A stretch of DNA of 39,133 nt, taken from positions 1-39,133 of the forward strand of contig JAISUZ010000009.1 of NCBI GenBank assembly GCA_031271785.1. The letters are read 5' to 3'. The stretch is from Fibrobacter sp. (GTDB taxonomy: Bacteria; Fibrobacterota; Fibrobacteria; Fibrobacterales; Fibrobacteraceae). Both the position numbers and the translations under genes were made by a program. Shown in pieces: positions 15,579 through 23,886 of the stretch. A model generated the notes under the pieces. It was not told the DNA's origin, made no database searches, and worked only from the letters and a program-made list of their open reading frames with translations. The first letter of the stretch is position 1. The number at the start of each line of letters is the position of its first letter.

Positions 15579-16496
15579 TTATTTCCTTGTTGTCCAGAAC
15601 AAAGTAAAGAGCGCGATCAGGAGAATTGAGATTCCCATGATGATCCAGAAGGCGTTCGGGTTGGCGCCGAGTCCGAAAGGAAATTTCACGTTCATGCCGA
15701 AAATACTCGCGACAAACGTGGGGCCCATGACCGCAATGGTAATGACATTGAGGGTTTTGATGAGGGAGTTCATGTTATTGTTGATGACGCTCGCCCGCGC
15801 ATCCATAACGCTTGCGAGAATATTGGTATAAATTTCCGCCTGTTTTAAGCTCTGGCGGTTTTCAATGAGAATATCATCGAGGAGTTCTCTTTCGTTTTCC
15901 GTGAAGTTCAAACTCCGGCCGAGCTGCAATCGCTTCAATAACGTTTCGTTGGAGTTCAGCGCGTTCACATAGTAAATCAAACCTTTGTTCAAGTTCAGCA
16001 TATAAATTAAGTATTCGTTCCCCATGGCTTTTTGGAGTTTCTGTTCCAAATCTTCGTTGATTCTGCTGATGATTTTCAAGTGTTCGTTAAAATGAAATAC
16101 GGAATAGTTGAGGAGTTTCAAGACAAATGTGTTGAGGGAGTCGATTTTGGAAAACCGGCGTTCGTCCATAAGCGGAATATCGGCATCGGTTAACAGCAAG
16201 ACCCAGTCTTCAAAGAAAATTACGCCGAACGATTCCACACGGAATTGAAAATTGTCGGAGGATATATAGTTCTTCGGTTTCTTAAAAACGATGGTCGTGA
16301 AATCATCGTCATACTCGATACGGGAAAGTTCGTCATTATCGAACGCGGAGGCGATGGTGTGTTCGGTGAGTTCGTATTCCTTGACGAGAAGCCCGCGCTG
16401 TTCGGGACTCGGCGTTCCCATGAGCACAATGTCGGCGGCATCCTCATTCGGAGCCGGAAGGATTCTGCCCGATTCGATTTTATAATACTTACGCAT
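15579..16496 (-). CDS. corA: CorA-family divalent cation (Mg2+/Co2+/Ni2+) transporter
   Basis: Inner-membrane pentameric channel. It has 305 residues: a large cytoplasmic N-terminal domain with long helices, then two C-terminal membrane segments (about 245-265 and 280-300). The signature GMN follows the first (267-269), in FGMNVKFPFG, and the protein ends with the basic TTRK. GGAGG precedes the ATG by 5 nt. Stand-alone unit between the secreted peptidase gene and secDF; the secDF terminator lies just upstream. Confidence 0.92.
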   Translation of the reverse strand: MRKYYKIESGRILPAPNEDAADIVLMGTPSPEQRGLLVKEYELTEHTIASAFDNDELSRIEYDDDFTTIVFKKPKNYISSDNFQFRVESFGVIFFEDWVLLLTDADIPLMDERRFSKIDSLNTFVLKLLNYSVFHFNEHLKIISRINEDLEQKLQKAMGNEYLIYMLNLNKGLIYYVNALNSNETLLKRLQLGRSLNFTENERELLDDILIENRQSLKQAEIYTNILASVMDARASVINNNMNSLIKTLNVITIAVMGPTFVASIFGMNVKFPFGLGANPNAFWIIMGISILLIALFTLFWTTRK

Positions 16497-16532
16497 GGGG
16501 ACCTCCGGTCTTGAAGTTGCACCAAAATTAAA

Positions 16533-16560
16533 AAAGACCCGGGCAAATACCCAAGTCTTT
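16533..16560 (-). terminator. Rho-independent terminator of secDF
   Basis: Minus strand: AAAGAC (16560-16555), GGG and CCC inner stem, GTCTTT (16538-16533), then TTTAATTTT. It sits about 20 bases beyond the secDF stop. The stem has a two-base internal mismatch. Confidence 0.7.
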
Positions 16561-16580
16561 TTTGTAAAAAACCGAAAAAA

Positions 16581-19184
16581 TCAAATACCGGACTTGAAAC
16601 GCTTGGACCACCAAACCACGAACGGCGAGCAGATGCAAATGGTGGAGTAAGTTCCGACCACGATACCGATCACGAGAACGAGCGCAAAGTCGCGAATGGA
16701 GGTGCCGCCCATTACGGCGAGGATTCCGCACACAAAGAGGGTCGTCATGGAGGTTACGATGGTTCGGCTGAAAGACTGGCTGACAGACGCGTCCACCAGT
16801 TTCCCGAAGTTGGAACGCCCGTGGAGCGCCACGTTTTCGCGAATACGGTCGAACACCACAATCGTATCGTTTACGGAGTAACCGATCATGGTGAGGAGGG
16901 CCGCAATCAAAGCGCCGTCCACCGAGAGCCCGAGCAGGGAAATAAGCCCGATGGTGATGATGGTGTCGTGAATAAGCCCGACAACCGCACCCACACCGAA
17001 ACCGAGCCCGAGTTTTCCGAAACGGAACCAGATGTAAATACAAATCACAAGCCAGGAGAGAATCACGGAAAGGATCGCGTAGAAACGAAGTTCCTTACCG
17101 ATGGTCGGACCCACGGTGTCATTGGCGATGATTTTAGCGCCTTCGCTTTTTGCAAGTACATTCGTCAAAGCCGTTTGCAATTCCTGACCTTGAGATTCCT
17201 TAACGTTGATTTGATAGAAGTTTGTGCCGGCCGCTCCGGTTTTGCGAACCGTAATGTCATTAAACCCTTGCGCGCCCAAGTCGGCAAGCAATTGCTTTTC
17301 ATGAGATTCGCTATCCTGATACTGTACCGTATAAACTTGTCCGCCGGTAAAGTCAATGCTGAAATCAAAGCCTTTCACCACGGCAAGCGCGATACTGATG
17401 ATAATTAAAACACCGGAGAACATAGCGAACAGTTTCGATTTGGAAACCACGGCAAAGTTTGCTTCGTTCAAGGCGCGGAGACCGTTGCCGAGGCTGAGTT
17501 TTGTGGAATCGTGCTTGGCAAGTTTGATGTCGAAAATCGAACGGGTTACGGTGAGTGCGCAGAACATGGATGCCGCAATACCGATCATGAGCGTTAATCC
17601 GAACCCTTTCACGGCGCCGGTTCCGATTTTGTACAAAATAAGAGCGGTGAGGAACGTGGTTAAGTTGGAGTCAAAAATCGCGCTGAATGCCTTTTCATAA
17701 CCTTTGGCGATCGCCGCCCGGGCCGTGAGCCCGATCCGGAGTTCTTCGCGGACACGTTCGTAAATAATCACGTTCGCATCGAGCGCCATGGCAACGGCAA
17801 GAATGAAACCGGCAATACCCGGGAGCGTGAGCGTGGCGTGAAACACGGAAAGCACCGCCGCCGTCACAAGCACGTTAAAGAACATACCGACGCTTGAAAT
17901 CACGCCGCCCACGCGGTAGTAAACCACCATGAACAGCAAGCAGGCTATTAAACCGAACAGCGCGGAACTAAACCCGGAGCGGATGTTTTCGGCGCCGAGA
18001 GTCGCTCCGATGTTTCTGGATTCTACAATCTGCATCGGCGCTTTCAATGCACCGGCGCGAAGCACAATAGCGAGACGGTTCGCTTCGGCAATATCTTCAA
18101 GCCCTGTAATCTGCGCTTCGCCGTTCGGAATACGGTCGCGAATCGTAGGCGCGCTGATCACCTGATCGTCGAGAACGATCGCCATCCGCTTGTTCTTGTT
18201 CGCTGCGGTGACTGCCGAGAATTTTTTCGGACCAATGCCGCTGAACTTTAAGCTGACCGTGACTTCGCCGTCGTTACCGCGGAACGGGCGCGCATCGGAA
18301 ATATCTTCACCGCCCATTTCCACACGGCGGTTCAAGAGATACAAACGCTTTGCTTTGACGTTGGAGTTTTGAGAAACTTTTTCAAGACCGCTGCCCCAGG
18401 CAAAATCCACATCGCGGGGAATCAAATTCTGAATCGCATTTTGAGAAAGCAACTGTTTCACTTTTTCTACGGCATCTTCGGAAATAAAACCGCCGTTACC
18501 GCCCGAAATAAAATAGCCGGAAAGCGGTTTCAAATCACCGGCGCCGGAAGCGGCCACTTGCGAAGTTTCGGCCGGCGCCGCCGGTTGGGAGGTACTCGCG
18601 AGAAGTTCTTCGTCCGAGAGAGAGTCTGCAGAAACAGCGGCAGAATCCGTTTTAGCGGAGTCCGCTACCGCCGGAGTGTCCGTCAAAGCGGCCGGCGAAG
18701 TTTCGGAAAGGCGGGAGACATAGTTATCAATGAGGGTGACCACTTGGGCAAATTTTTCATCTTCGGCAAGAATCTTAAATTCCAAACGGGCGGTGCTCCC
18801 TACGAGTTCCTTTGCGGAAGAATCATCCACGCCCGCCAGTTCTACGACAATGCGGTTATCGCCGCTCGGAGAAATCTGCGGTTCGGAAAGGCCGTATTGG
18901 TCCACGCGGTTCCGGATAATTTCAAGCGACTGGCTCTGAACATCCTTCACATCGTCGGCTTTTAATTTCGATTTATCGATTTCAAGCGTAATGCTCGTGC
19001 CGCCGGCAAGGTCCAAACCGAAGTTGATCGATTTCGCCGCAAGCTTCGGATGTTCCTTTACGAAAAGTTCTTTCGCTTCTCCGGACTTGGAGTGAATTTG
19101 GATAGAGGGCCACAAAGAGTAGCAAGAGATTAAAAAGACCGCGAGAATAATCAGTTCTCGCATTCCAAATATTTTTTTATTCAT
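16581..19184 (-). CDS. secDF: Protein translocase subunit SecDF (fused SecD and SecF)
   Basis: Proton-driven accessory of the SecYEG translocon, pulling exported proteins into the periplasm. It has 867 residues from the ATG at 19184 (AAGGGAA five bases upstream). SecD half: first membrane helix (about 9-28), FGLDLAGG (D58), the periplasmic P1 domain, then six-helix block with ALDANVIIYERVREE. SecF half begins near 580 with SIDFTGG around 613 and contains the second RND block with VFDRIRE. An unusual Ala/Ser/Asp-rich low-complexity insertion (about 160-225) interrupts the SecD periplasmic domain. No yajC is adjacent. The longer frame to 19214 is rejected. Confidence 0.96.
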   Translation of the reverse strand: MNKKIFGMRELIILAVFLISCYSLWPSIQIHSKSGEAKELFVKEHPKLAAKSINFGLDLAGGTSITLEIDKSKLKADDVKDVQSQSLEIIRNRVDQYGLSEPQISPSGDNRIVVELAGVDDSSAKELVGSTARLEFKILAEDEKFAQVVTLIDNYVSRLSETSPAALTDTPAVADSAKTDSAAVSADSLSDEELLASTSQPAAPAETSQVAASGAGDLKPLSGYFISGGNGGFISEDAVEKVKQLLSQNAIQNLIPRDVDFAWGSGLEKVSQNSNVKAKRLYLLNRRVEMGGEDISDARPFRGNDGEVTVSLKFSGIGPKKFSAVTAANKNKRMAIVLDDQVISAPTIRDRIPNGEAQITGLEDIAEANRLAIVLRAGALKAPMQIVESRNIGATLGAENIRSGFSSALFGLIACLLFMVVYYRVGGVISSVGMFFNVLVTAAVLSVFHATLTLPGIAGFILAVAMALDANVIIYERVREELRIGLTARAAIAKGYEKAFSAIFDSNLTTFLTALILYKIGTGAVKGFGLTLMIGIAASMFCALTVTRSIFDIKLAKHDSTKLSLGNGLRALNEANFAVVSKSKLFAMFSGVLIIISIALAVVKGFDFSIDFTGGQVYTVQYQDSESHEKQLLADLGAQGFNDITVRKTGAAGTNFYQINVKESQGQELQTALTNVLAKSEGAKIIANDTVGPTIGKELRFYAILSVILSWLVICIYIWFRFGKLGLGFGVGAVVGLIHDTIITIGLISLLGLSVDGALIAALLTMIGYSVNDTIVVFDRIRENVALHGRSNFGKLVDASVSQSFSRTIVTSMTTLFVCGILAVMGGTSIRDFALVLVIGIVVGTYSTICICSPFVVWWSKRFKSGI

Positions 19185-19224
19185 CTGTATTCCCTTGGAA
19201 ACATTAAAATCCACGAATAGGGCT

Positions 19225-19232
19225 CAAATTTA
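19225..19232 (-). promoter_or_regulatory. TAnnTTTG promoter box of secDF
   Basis: TAAATTTG on the minus strand, about 40 nt before the secDF ATG, directly after the amylase stop codon. A leader of roughly 35 nt with a normal Shine-Dalgarno sequence is predicted. Confidence 0.45.
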
Positions 19233-19233
19233 A

Positions 19234-20676
19234 TTAAGGTAAAGACCTTTTGCTAACCAAAAAGCCGCCTTTCGGGATGTTTTTTGAAGAAAAACCGATT
19301 TTCTCGTCGATTTTATACGATAAAAGAATTGTTCCGTGAAGATTTTGCTCCAAAATTTCAATCTCTCCGGGGTAAGCCACCCGGAGTTCGAGCACGTCTT
19401 TTTTGAAAGTCCGCGAAATACGGAAACCGCCGTCTTCGGCCATAATTTCAATCTCTCCAAAGACAAGCGCTTCTTCTTTCCGCCGGAGCGCGAGCAATTT
19501 CCAGATTTCCTGATAAAGAGGGCTTTCCAATAAATGCCCCGCATTATTCCACGGGAAACAGCGGCGGTTATCCGGATCTTTCCCGCCTTCCATTCCGAAC
19601 TCATCACCGTAATAAATACTGACGGCGCCCGGCAGAAAAAGGAAAGTGACCCAAAGAAGCCGGAGTTCGTCCGGAGAATTGTGAGCGATGGTTGCAAGGC
19701 GCGGCGTATCGTGGCTCCCGATCAGCGTCATGGGAACGCCGAACTGATCCTTACGGAAAGAACCGCGCAGTCTTTCGCAAAAAATTTGGGTTCCGTTTTC
19801 CGCATGGTGATTCCACACGGATTCGGGTTCGCCTACCGAACGGTTTTCCGGCGAATTCATTTGTTTGGAACAAAAGTATTCGAGCAAAATACGCCGCACC
19901 GGATAATTCATAACGCCGTCAAACTGGTCGCCTTGAAGCCAGCGGTCGGGATTATCCCAAATCTCGCCGACAATATAAGCATCCGGATTGATCGCTTTCA
20001 CTCTCAAGCGGAATTCCTGCCAAAAGGAATCATCGTTAATTTCGTTCGGCACATCCAAGCGCCAGCCGTCAATACCTTTGCGCATCCAGTATTCACCGAC
20101 GTTCATCAGCATTTCCCGCACTTCTTTATTACCCGTATTAAACTTCGGGAGCGCCGAAAGGCCCCACCATGCCTGGTAATTCGGTTTTCCGGAATACGCG
20201 TTCAACGGGAAAGAATCCACAAAGAACCAATCGCGGTAAGGAGATTCCGCGCCTTGTTCCAAAAGGCTGTTAAACTGAAAGAAACCGCGGGAACAATGAT
20301 TGAAAACTCCATCCAGAATAATCCGGATTTGCATTTTTTTGCATTCTTTCACGAGTGTGTCGAAATCTTCTTCCGTGCCGAGCACCGGATCGATGCGGAA
20401 GTAATCTACCGTGTGATAACGATGGTTGGAGTTACTCGCAAAAACCGGACACAAGTAAATCGCGTTCGCGCCCAAGGTTTTGATATAGGAAAGTTTTTCA
20501 ATAATCCCGCGGAGATTTCCGCCGCACATCCCGTTAGAGGTCGGCGGGCTCGCCCAGGGTTTGAAAAGGCCGAGAGCCTTGTAAGAATCCGAACGGGCGA
20601 AACGGTCCGGAAAAATCTGATAGAAGATCGCTTCTTTTACCCAGTCCGGACAAGGAAATATAGGAGTCGCTTTCAT
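19234..20676 (-). CDS. GH13 alpha-amylase family glycosidase (maltodextrin hydrolase type)
   Basis: A 480-residue alpha-glucan hydrolase without signal peptide, so probably cytoplasmic, acting on maltodextrins or glycogen breakdown products. TIM-barrel regions: region I DGVFNH (122-127), region II GWRLDVPNE with nucleophile D208, region III VGEIW with acid/base E238, region IV SHD with D323. YYGDEFG follows later. No N-terminal CBM34 domain is present, unlike many neopullulanases. The start ATG shares a base with the malQ stop (TAATG), so translation is coupled. A longer frame to 20790 only reads into malQ. Exact specificity (cyclomaltodextrinase, neopullulanase, maltogenic) cannot be told. 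Confidence 0.9.
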   Translation of the reverse strand: MKATPIFPCPDWVKEAIFYQIFPDRFARSDSYKALGLFKPWASPPTSNGMCGGNLRGIIEKLSYIKTLGANAIYLCPVFASNSNHRYHTVDYFRIDPVLGTEEDFDTLVKECKKMQIRIILDGVFNHCSRGFFQFNSLLEQGAESPYRDWFFVDSFPLNAYSGKPNYQAWWGLSALPKFNTGNKEVREMLMNVGEYWMRKGIDGWRLDVPNEINDDSFWQEFRLRVKAINPDAYIVGEIWDNPDRWLQGDQFDGVMNYPVRRILLEYFCSKQMNSPENRSVGEPESVWNHHAENGTQIFCERLRGSFRKDQFGVPMTLIGSHDTPRLATIAHNSPDELRLLWVTFLFLPGAVSIYYGDEFGMEGGKDPDNRRCFPWNNAGHLLESPLYQEIWKLLALRRKEEALVFGEIEIMAEDGGFRISRTFKKDVLELRVAYPGEIEILEQNLHGTILLSYKIDEKIGFSSKNIPKGGFLVSKRSLP

Positions 20677-22646
20677 TAAATTTTCCAAATGAGGCGTTTC
20701 TTGCGCTCCTCGGTTAAAGAAAGAATTTGCGTGTTGAGAGAAGCCGCTTTCTGCAGTTCTTCCACCGTACAGGGCAAACGGTAAGACCAATTATGCGGGC
20801 CCACCGTTCCCGGAATATTCACGCGTTCTTCATCGGGGTTTTCGGGGAACCACTGCGGAGAAAGGGCGAGAAAATCCTGAATCACCGGAATGCAAAAGAG
20901 GCTGTTCGCCTTAAACAGGTTTTTGAAAATTTCTTTCACGTAACTCGGCTCGAGTTTTTCCGGAACGTTGAGCAAATGCGCATGCCGGGAATAAAGGGCG
21001 CGGTCAAAATCGGCTTCTTTCCAAAGCCCGGAGAGCGTCGAAGAATCGTGCGTGCTTGTAGTGCAAACGGAAAGGCGCGGATAATCTTCCATTTCGTAGT
21101 ATGGCGAATACGGAGCGTCCCAGTTTCTCGCCCAGCGTTCCACGCGGAGAGAGAAAATATTGAGTTTGGAAAGCACCGAAGGCACGCAGCGCGGCACCAC
21201 GCCCAAATCTTCCGCACAAATCAGCATATCGGTTTCGGCGGCAAAATTACCGAGCAGCTTCAGCGCGTTGCTTTCCCAAAGCGCCTCTTGCAAACCGGCA
21301 TTTTCCCCGATGACATTTTTAATGATTTCCTGTTCGCTCGGCGGGAGCGTAAACAAAACCGGCTGATTATACCAGTACCAGGTCGGATAACAACCCTCGG
21401 CCGGAGGAACCGAAAGAAATACGCGGTTCCAATATACCTTAAGCATCGCGTCTATCGTGCTTTGCGGCACGTCCAAAGCGAGAATCGCTTTCTCGGACTC
21501 AAACTCAGGGAGCAAGCAAAAACGCCCCGGAGCGCCCTTCATTTCACCGAAACAGCGCGTTATCATCTCACCGGCCTGTGCGCCGAGGAAAGAAGAAAGC
21601 TGTTCTTTCGAATAATTCGGAGATTTTAAGTATTCGATAGTCTCCCGTTTAATGCCCGCCTTCTCCAGCGTCTCGTAAGAAATCGGGACGGACGGATTCA
21701 AATAACCGAGCATCCCGGTTTCTTCTTTCTCGGGGATAGACCAAATACGGAAGAACCCGAGCACGTGATCGATCCGGTAAGCATGGTAAAACTTACTCGC
21801 CTGCACCAGGCGGTGGCGCCACCAGCGGTAATCGTCTTTCCCGATCGCATCCCAGCGGAAAGTCGGGAACCCCCAATTCTGCCCGGCATGGCTGAACATA
21901 TCGGGAGGAGCGCCCGCACGTTCTTCCAGAGAGAAATACTTACGGTCATACCAGACGTCGGCGCTGTCTTCATTGATTAAAATCGGAATATCGCCTTTCA
22001 GGTAAATACCGAGTTCGGAAAGTTTCATGGCAACGCTGCGGAACTGCCCTTCGGCTTCAAACTGCATCCACGCCTGAAACAACACTTCTTTTCTGTTTTT
22101 CTTCCAAAAAGCCTCCACCGAAGCGGGGGTCGGATCCTGATTTGTTTTCCAGACCCGCCAGCTCGCCTCTTTATTCTTTGCTTTCAGCACGCAGTAAACC
22201 GCGTAAGGCTTCAGCCAGGGGTTGCTTTCGATCCATTTCATGAGCGTCTCGTTCCGCTCCAAACTGCTGTAACGGTCTTCAAAAATCTCCCGGAGAATCG
22301 AACGTTTCCATAAAGCAATCTCGCGGTACGCCACACGCTTGTTTTTCGCCGTACGTTTTTGCATACCGGCAATATCCGCCTCGTATTCCGCGGAACCTTC
22401 AATCACCTGAAGGTTAATGTAAACGGGGTTCAAGGCAAACGCGCTGCGCGCGCTGTAAGGGCTCGATTCCTCGCCCGTATCGTTCACCGGCAGAATCTGA
22501 ATCACATTGAGTCCGCAAACGCGCGCCCACTTCGCCAGAGGAATCAGGTCTAAGAACTCACCCACGCCGATGCTATTTTTGGAACGTAAACTAAATAACG
22601 GGACGGCAACGCCCGACTGAAAAAAAGAAATATCTCCGTAACGCAT
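20676..22646 (-). CDS. malQ: 4-alpha-glucanotransferase (amylomaltase)
   Basis: GH77 enzyme transferring glucan segments between maltodextrins, cytoplasmic. It has 656 residues, longer than typical bacterial MalQ (about 500), with a helical insertion at roughly 85-200. Motifs: SPYSARSAFALNP (62-74), nucleophile D293 in YRIDHVLGFFR, acid/base E479 in CAEDLG, and D534 in STHDSS. It forms a coupled pair with the GH13 gene, together recycling alpha-glucans; Fibrobacter species store glycogen. There is no Shine-Dalgarno sequence, but TAAATTTG ends 4 nt before the ATG, suggesting a leaderless transcript. Confidence 0.94.
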   Translation of the reverse strand: MRYGDISFFQSGVAVPLFSLRSKNSIGVGEFLDLIPLAKWARVCGLNVIQILPVNDTGEESSPYSARSAFALNPVYINLQVIEGSAEYEADIAGMQKRTAKNKRVAYREIALWKRSILREIFEDRYSSLERNETLMKWIESNPWLKPYAVYCVLKAKNKEASWRVWKTNQDPTPASVEAFWKKNRKEVLFQAWMQFEAEGQFRSVAMKLSELGIYLKGDIPILINEDSADVWYDRKYFSLEERAGAPPDMFSHAGQNWGFPTFRWDAIGKDDYRWWRHRLVQASKFYHAYRIDHVLGFFRIWSIPEKEETGMLGYLNPSVPISYETLEKAGIKRETIEYLKSPNYSKEQLSSFLGAQAGEMITRCFGEMKGAPGRFCLLPEFESEKAILALDVPQSTIDAMLKVYWNRVFLSVPPAEGCYPTWYWYNQPVLFTLPPSEQEIIKNVIGENAGLQEALWESNALKLLGNFAAETDMLICAEDLGVVPRCVPSVLSKLNIFSLRVERWARNWDAPYSPYYEMEDYPRLSVCTTSTHDSSTLSGLWKEADFDRALYSRHAHLLNVPEKLEPSYVKEIFKNLFKANSLFCIPVIQDFLALSPQWFPENPDEERVNIPGTVGPHNWSYRLPCTVEELQKAASLNTQILSLTEERKKRLIWKI

Positions 22647-22650
22647 ACCA

Positions 22651-22658
22651 CAAATTTA
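22651..22658 (-). promoter_or_regulatory. TAnnTTTG promoter box of malQ
   Basis: Perfect TAAATTTG on the minus strand, separated from the malQ ATG by 4 nt, with no ribosome-binding site between. Confidence 0.5.
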
Positions 22659-22701
22659 GTCTTACTTCGCCAAAAAAGGCATTTTTCGAGATTTTATTTC
22701 T

Positions 22702-22709
22702 TACCTTTG
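22702..22709 (+). promoter_or_regulatory. TAnnTTTG promoter box of the small cysteine protein gene
   Basis: Perfect TACCTTTG, 5 nt before the ATG at 22715, with no ribosome-binding site. It faces away from the malQ box 43 bases upstream, forming a divergent promoter pair. Confidence 0.5.
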
Positions 22710-22714
22710 AAGCC

Positions 22715-22879
22715 ATGAGCTGGGAATGCCGCTATTTATCGGACACTTTTTGCCGGCTCCGGAAGCAGGAATGCAACCCCGGAGCATCTGGCTGCGTACT
22801 GGAAAGCCGGTTCCTTTACCCTCTTCGGGATCCCCCGAAAACCAAAACCGCGAAACCGAAACGCGGAAACCCCAAATAA
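22715..22879 (+). CDS. 54-residue four-cysteine protein, possible small zinc-binding protein
   Basis: Starts MSWECRYLSDTFCRLRKQEC and continues to a GCVLESRFLY segment and a basic tail rich in Lys and Pro. Four cysteines at 5, 13, 20 and 27 have regular 7-8 residue spacing (C-x7-C-x6-C-x6-C), which suggests a metal site or two disulfides. I recall similar short proteins with CKPG..GCVL in other bacteria but cannot name a family. It has no signal peptide, so a cytoplasmic metal-binding protein is likelier. A perfect TAnnTTTG box five bases before the ATG supports expression. It is divergent from malQ. An overlapping frame from 22726 has no such support. Confidence 0.6.
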   Translation: MSWECRYLSDTFCRLRKQECNPGASGCVLESRFLYPLRDPPKTKTAKPKRGNPK

Positions 22880-23160
22880 ATATTAAAAGGGGGGAAATCC
22901 CCCTCGCTTCAGCCGGAATTTTTACCCTGCCGCCTTATTCGGCTTCCGCCGGTCGCCGGGCGGCGGGTTCCGTCTTCCGCTCCCCCCTCAAAGACAAGTT
23001 CCTCAAAATAAAAATCAGGGAATTGAAACTTTCCCGAAGCCTCTATTCCCTGTTTGAGAAACATATAGCCTTCACGAGCCACGCAGCGGCGTAGTTTAAT
23101 ACCCGGAGGGCTTCTTACGGAAATCTTCCGCGCACCCTCCAAGCCCTGTTTTATAAAGGA
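22880..23160. other. Intergenic region with a G/C hairpin and no recognisable gene
   Basis: Nearly 300 bases between the small cysteine protein and the AT-hook gene. A hairpin with GGGGG and CCCCC arms lies at 22890-22903, followed by CTCGC, resembling 38846-38865. Short open frames on both strands have atypical composition and no start signal. No terminator with a T-run was found. Confidence 0.5.
22889..22908. repeat. GGGGAAA..CCCCTCGC hairpin motif, copy 1
   Basis: GGGGGGAAATCCCCCTCGC. The motif recurs as GGGGAAAGTTTTCCCCTCGC at 38846-38865. Only the hairpin and the trailing CTCGC are shared, so a family relationship is tentative. Confidence 0.35.
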
Positions 23161-23781
23161 TTAAACCCGGTTTTTCGGCGGGCGGCCGCGGCCTCTTTTC
23201 ACGGGCGCTTCTTTAATATTGGCCTTGGCGGCCTCTTCGGCGGAAACAATCGTCCCTTTCACTCCGGAAAGTCCTTTACCGCCGACACCGCCGAAGGAAA
23301 GTTTCAGCACCCGCCCGGTCGAAGGCTTCGGAGGCGTTGAAATACTGGATTTCGGGGTTACCACATCCTTTTTTTCCAAAGGATTTTCCGAAAAAAGCTC
23401 TTTACCTTCTCTTTTACGGAAGAAAAGCCCCGGTTTGGAGTCCTCTTTTCGGAGGGGGCGTTCGGGTTTGTTTTCAAAATCGCTGAGTTTCGGCATGGGT
23501 TTTGAGAAACCCGGCGCCGAAGGCGCCGGAGGAATCCCAGGAGTAGATTTTTTTTCCGATTCGTATTCTTCAGCGATTTTACGAATTTTTTCATCTTCCT
23601 GTGCTTTTTTCACAAAATCCCGTTCGCGCTTGGAAGGGCGGATACGATGCCGGGTCCGGCGGGATGTGCCGAAATCCAAAGAGAGAATTTCTTCATCGGA
23701 GAGCCCGCGAAGCTCCGCCGGCACCTCAATTATGGGTAATTTTTGTTCATTTAATGGTTCGTTCATTGTTTTTCCGGTCAA
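23161..23781 (-). CDS. Basic disordered protein with a C-terminal AT-hook
   Basis: About 206 residues, unknown family. The N-terminal part has IIEVPAELRGLSDEEILSLDF, a short acidic helix. A long Lys/Glu/Pro-rich region of low complexity follows, then a Gly-rich LSFGGVGGKGLSG segment. It ends with RGRGRPPKNR, a textbook AT-hook that binds the minor groove of AT-rich DNA. No enzymatic domain is visible, so a nucleoid-associated or architectural role is plausible. The start is uncertain: TTG at 23781 has AAGGGAG at ideal distance, while the ATG at 23766 has only a weak site. Divergent from the alkD-like gene. Confidence 0.7.
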   Translation of the reverse strand: MTGKTMNEPLNEQKLPIIEVPAELRGLSDEEILSLDFGTSRRTRHRIRPSKRERDFVKKAQEDEKIRKIAEEYESEKKSTPGIPPAPSAPGFSKPMPKLSDFENKPERPLRKEDSKPGLFFRKREGKELFSENPLEKKDVVTPKSSISTPPKPSTGRVLKLSFGGVGGKGLSGVKGTIVSAEEAAKANIKEAPVKRGRGRPPKNRV

Positions 23782-23873
23782 TTTTCACTCCCTTCGGGGC
23801 GAAAAATAGCAAAAATTTTAAAAAGAATACTTTTTCTGTTTGTCAAGACCTAGAAAATAAACACCGTTTGTTG

Positions 23874-23881
23874 TAATTTTG
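23874..23881 (+). promoter_or_regulatory. TAnnTTTG promoter box of the alkD-like gene
   Basis: Perfect TAATTTTG, 5 nt before the ATG at 23887, with no Shine-Dalgarno sequence between. Confidence 0.5.
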
Positions 23882-23886
23882 GTCTA

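Noticed and set aside
19534-20679. 381-codon plus-strand frame opposite the GH13 gene
   Set aside because: Antisense shadow of a gene with an intact catalytic triad; no ribosome-binding site and biased composition.
22726-23094. 122-codon plus frame after malQ
   Set aside because: It overlaps the better-supported 54-residue gene in another frame, lacks a promoter or ribosome-binding site at its start, and crosses the G/C hairpin.
22909-23142. 77-codon minus-strand frame in the 22.9-23.1 kb gap
   Set aside because: No family resemblance, no upstream signals, composition of non-coding DNA.
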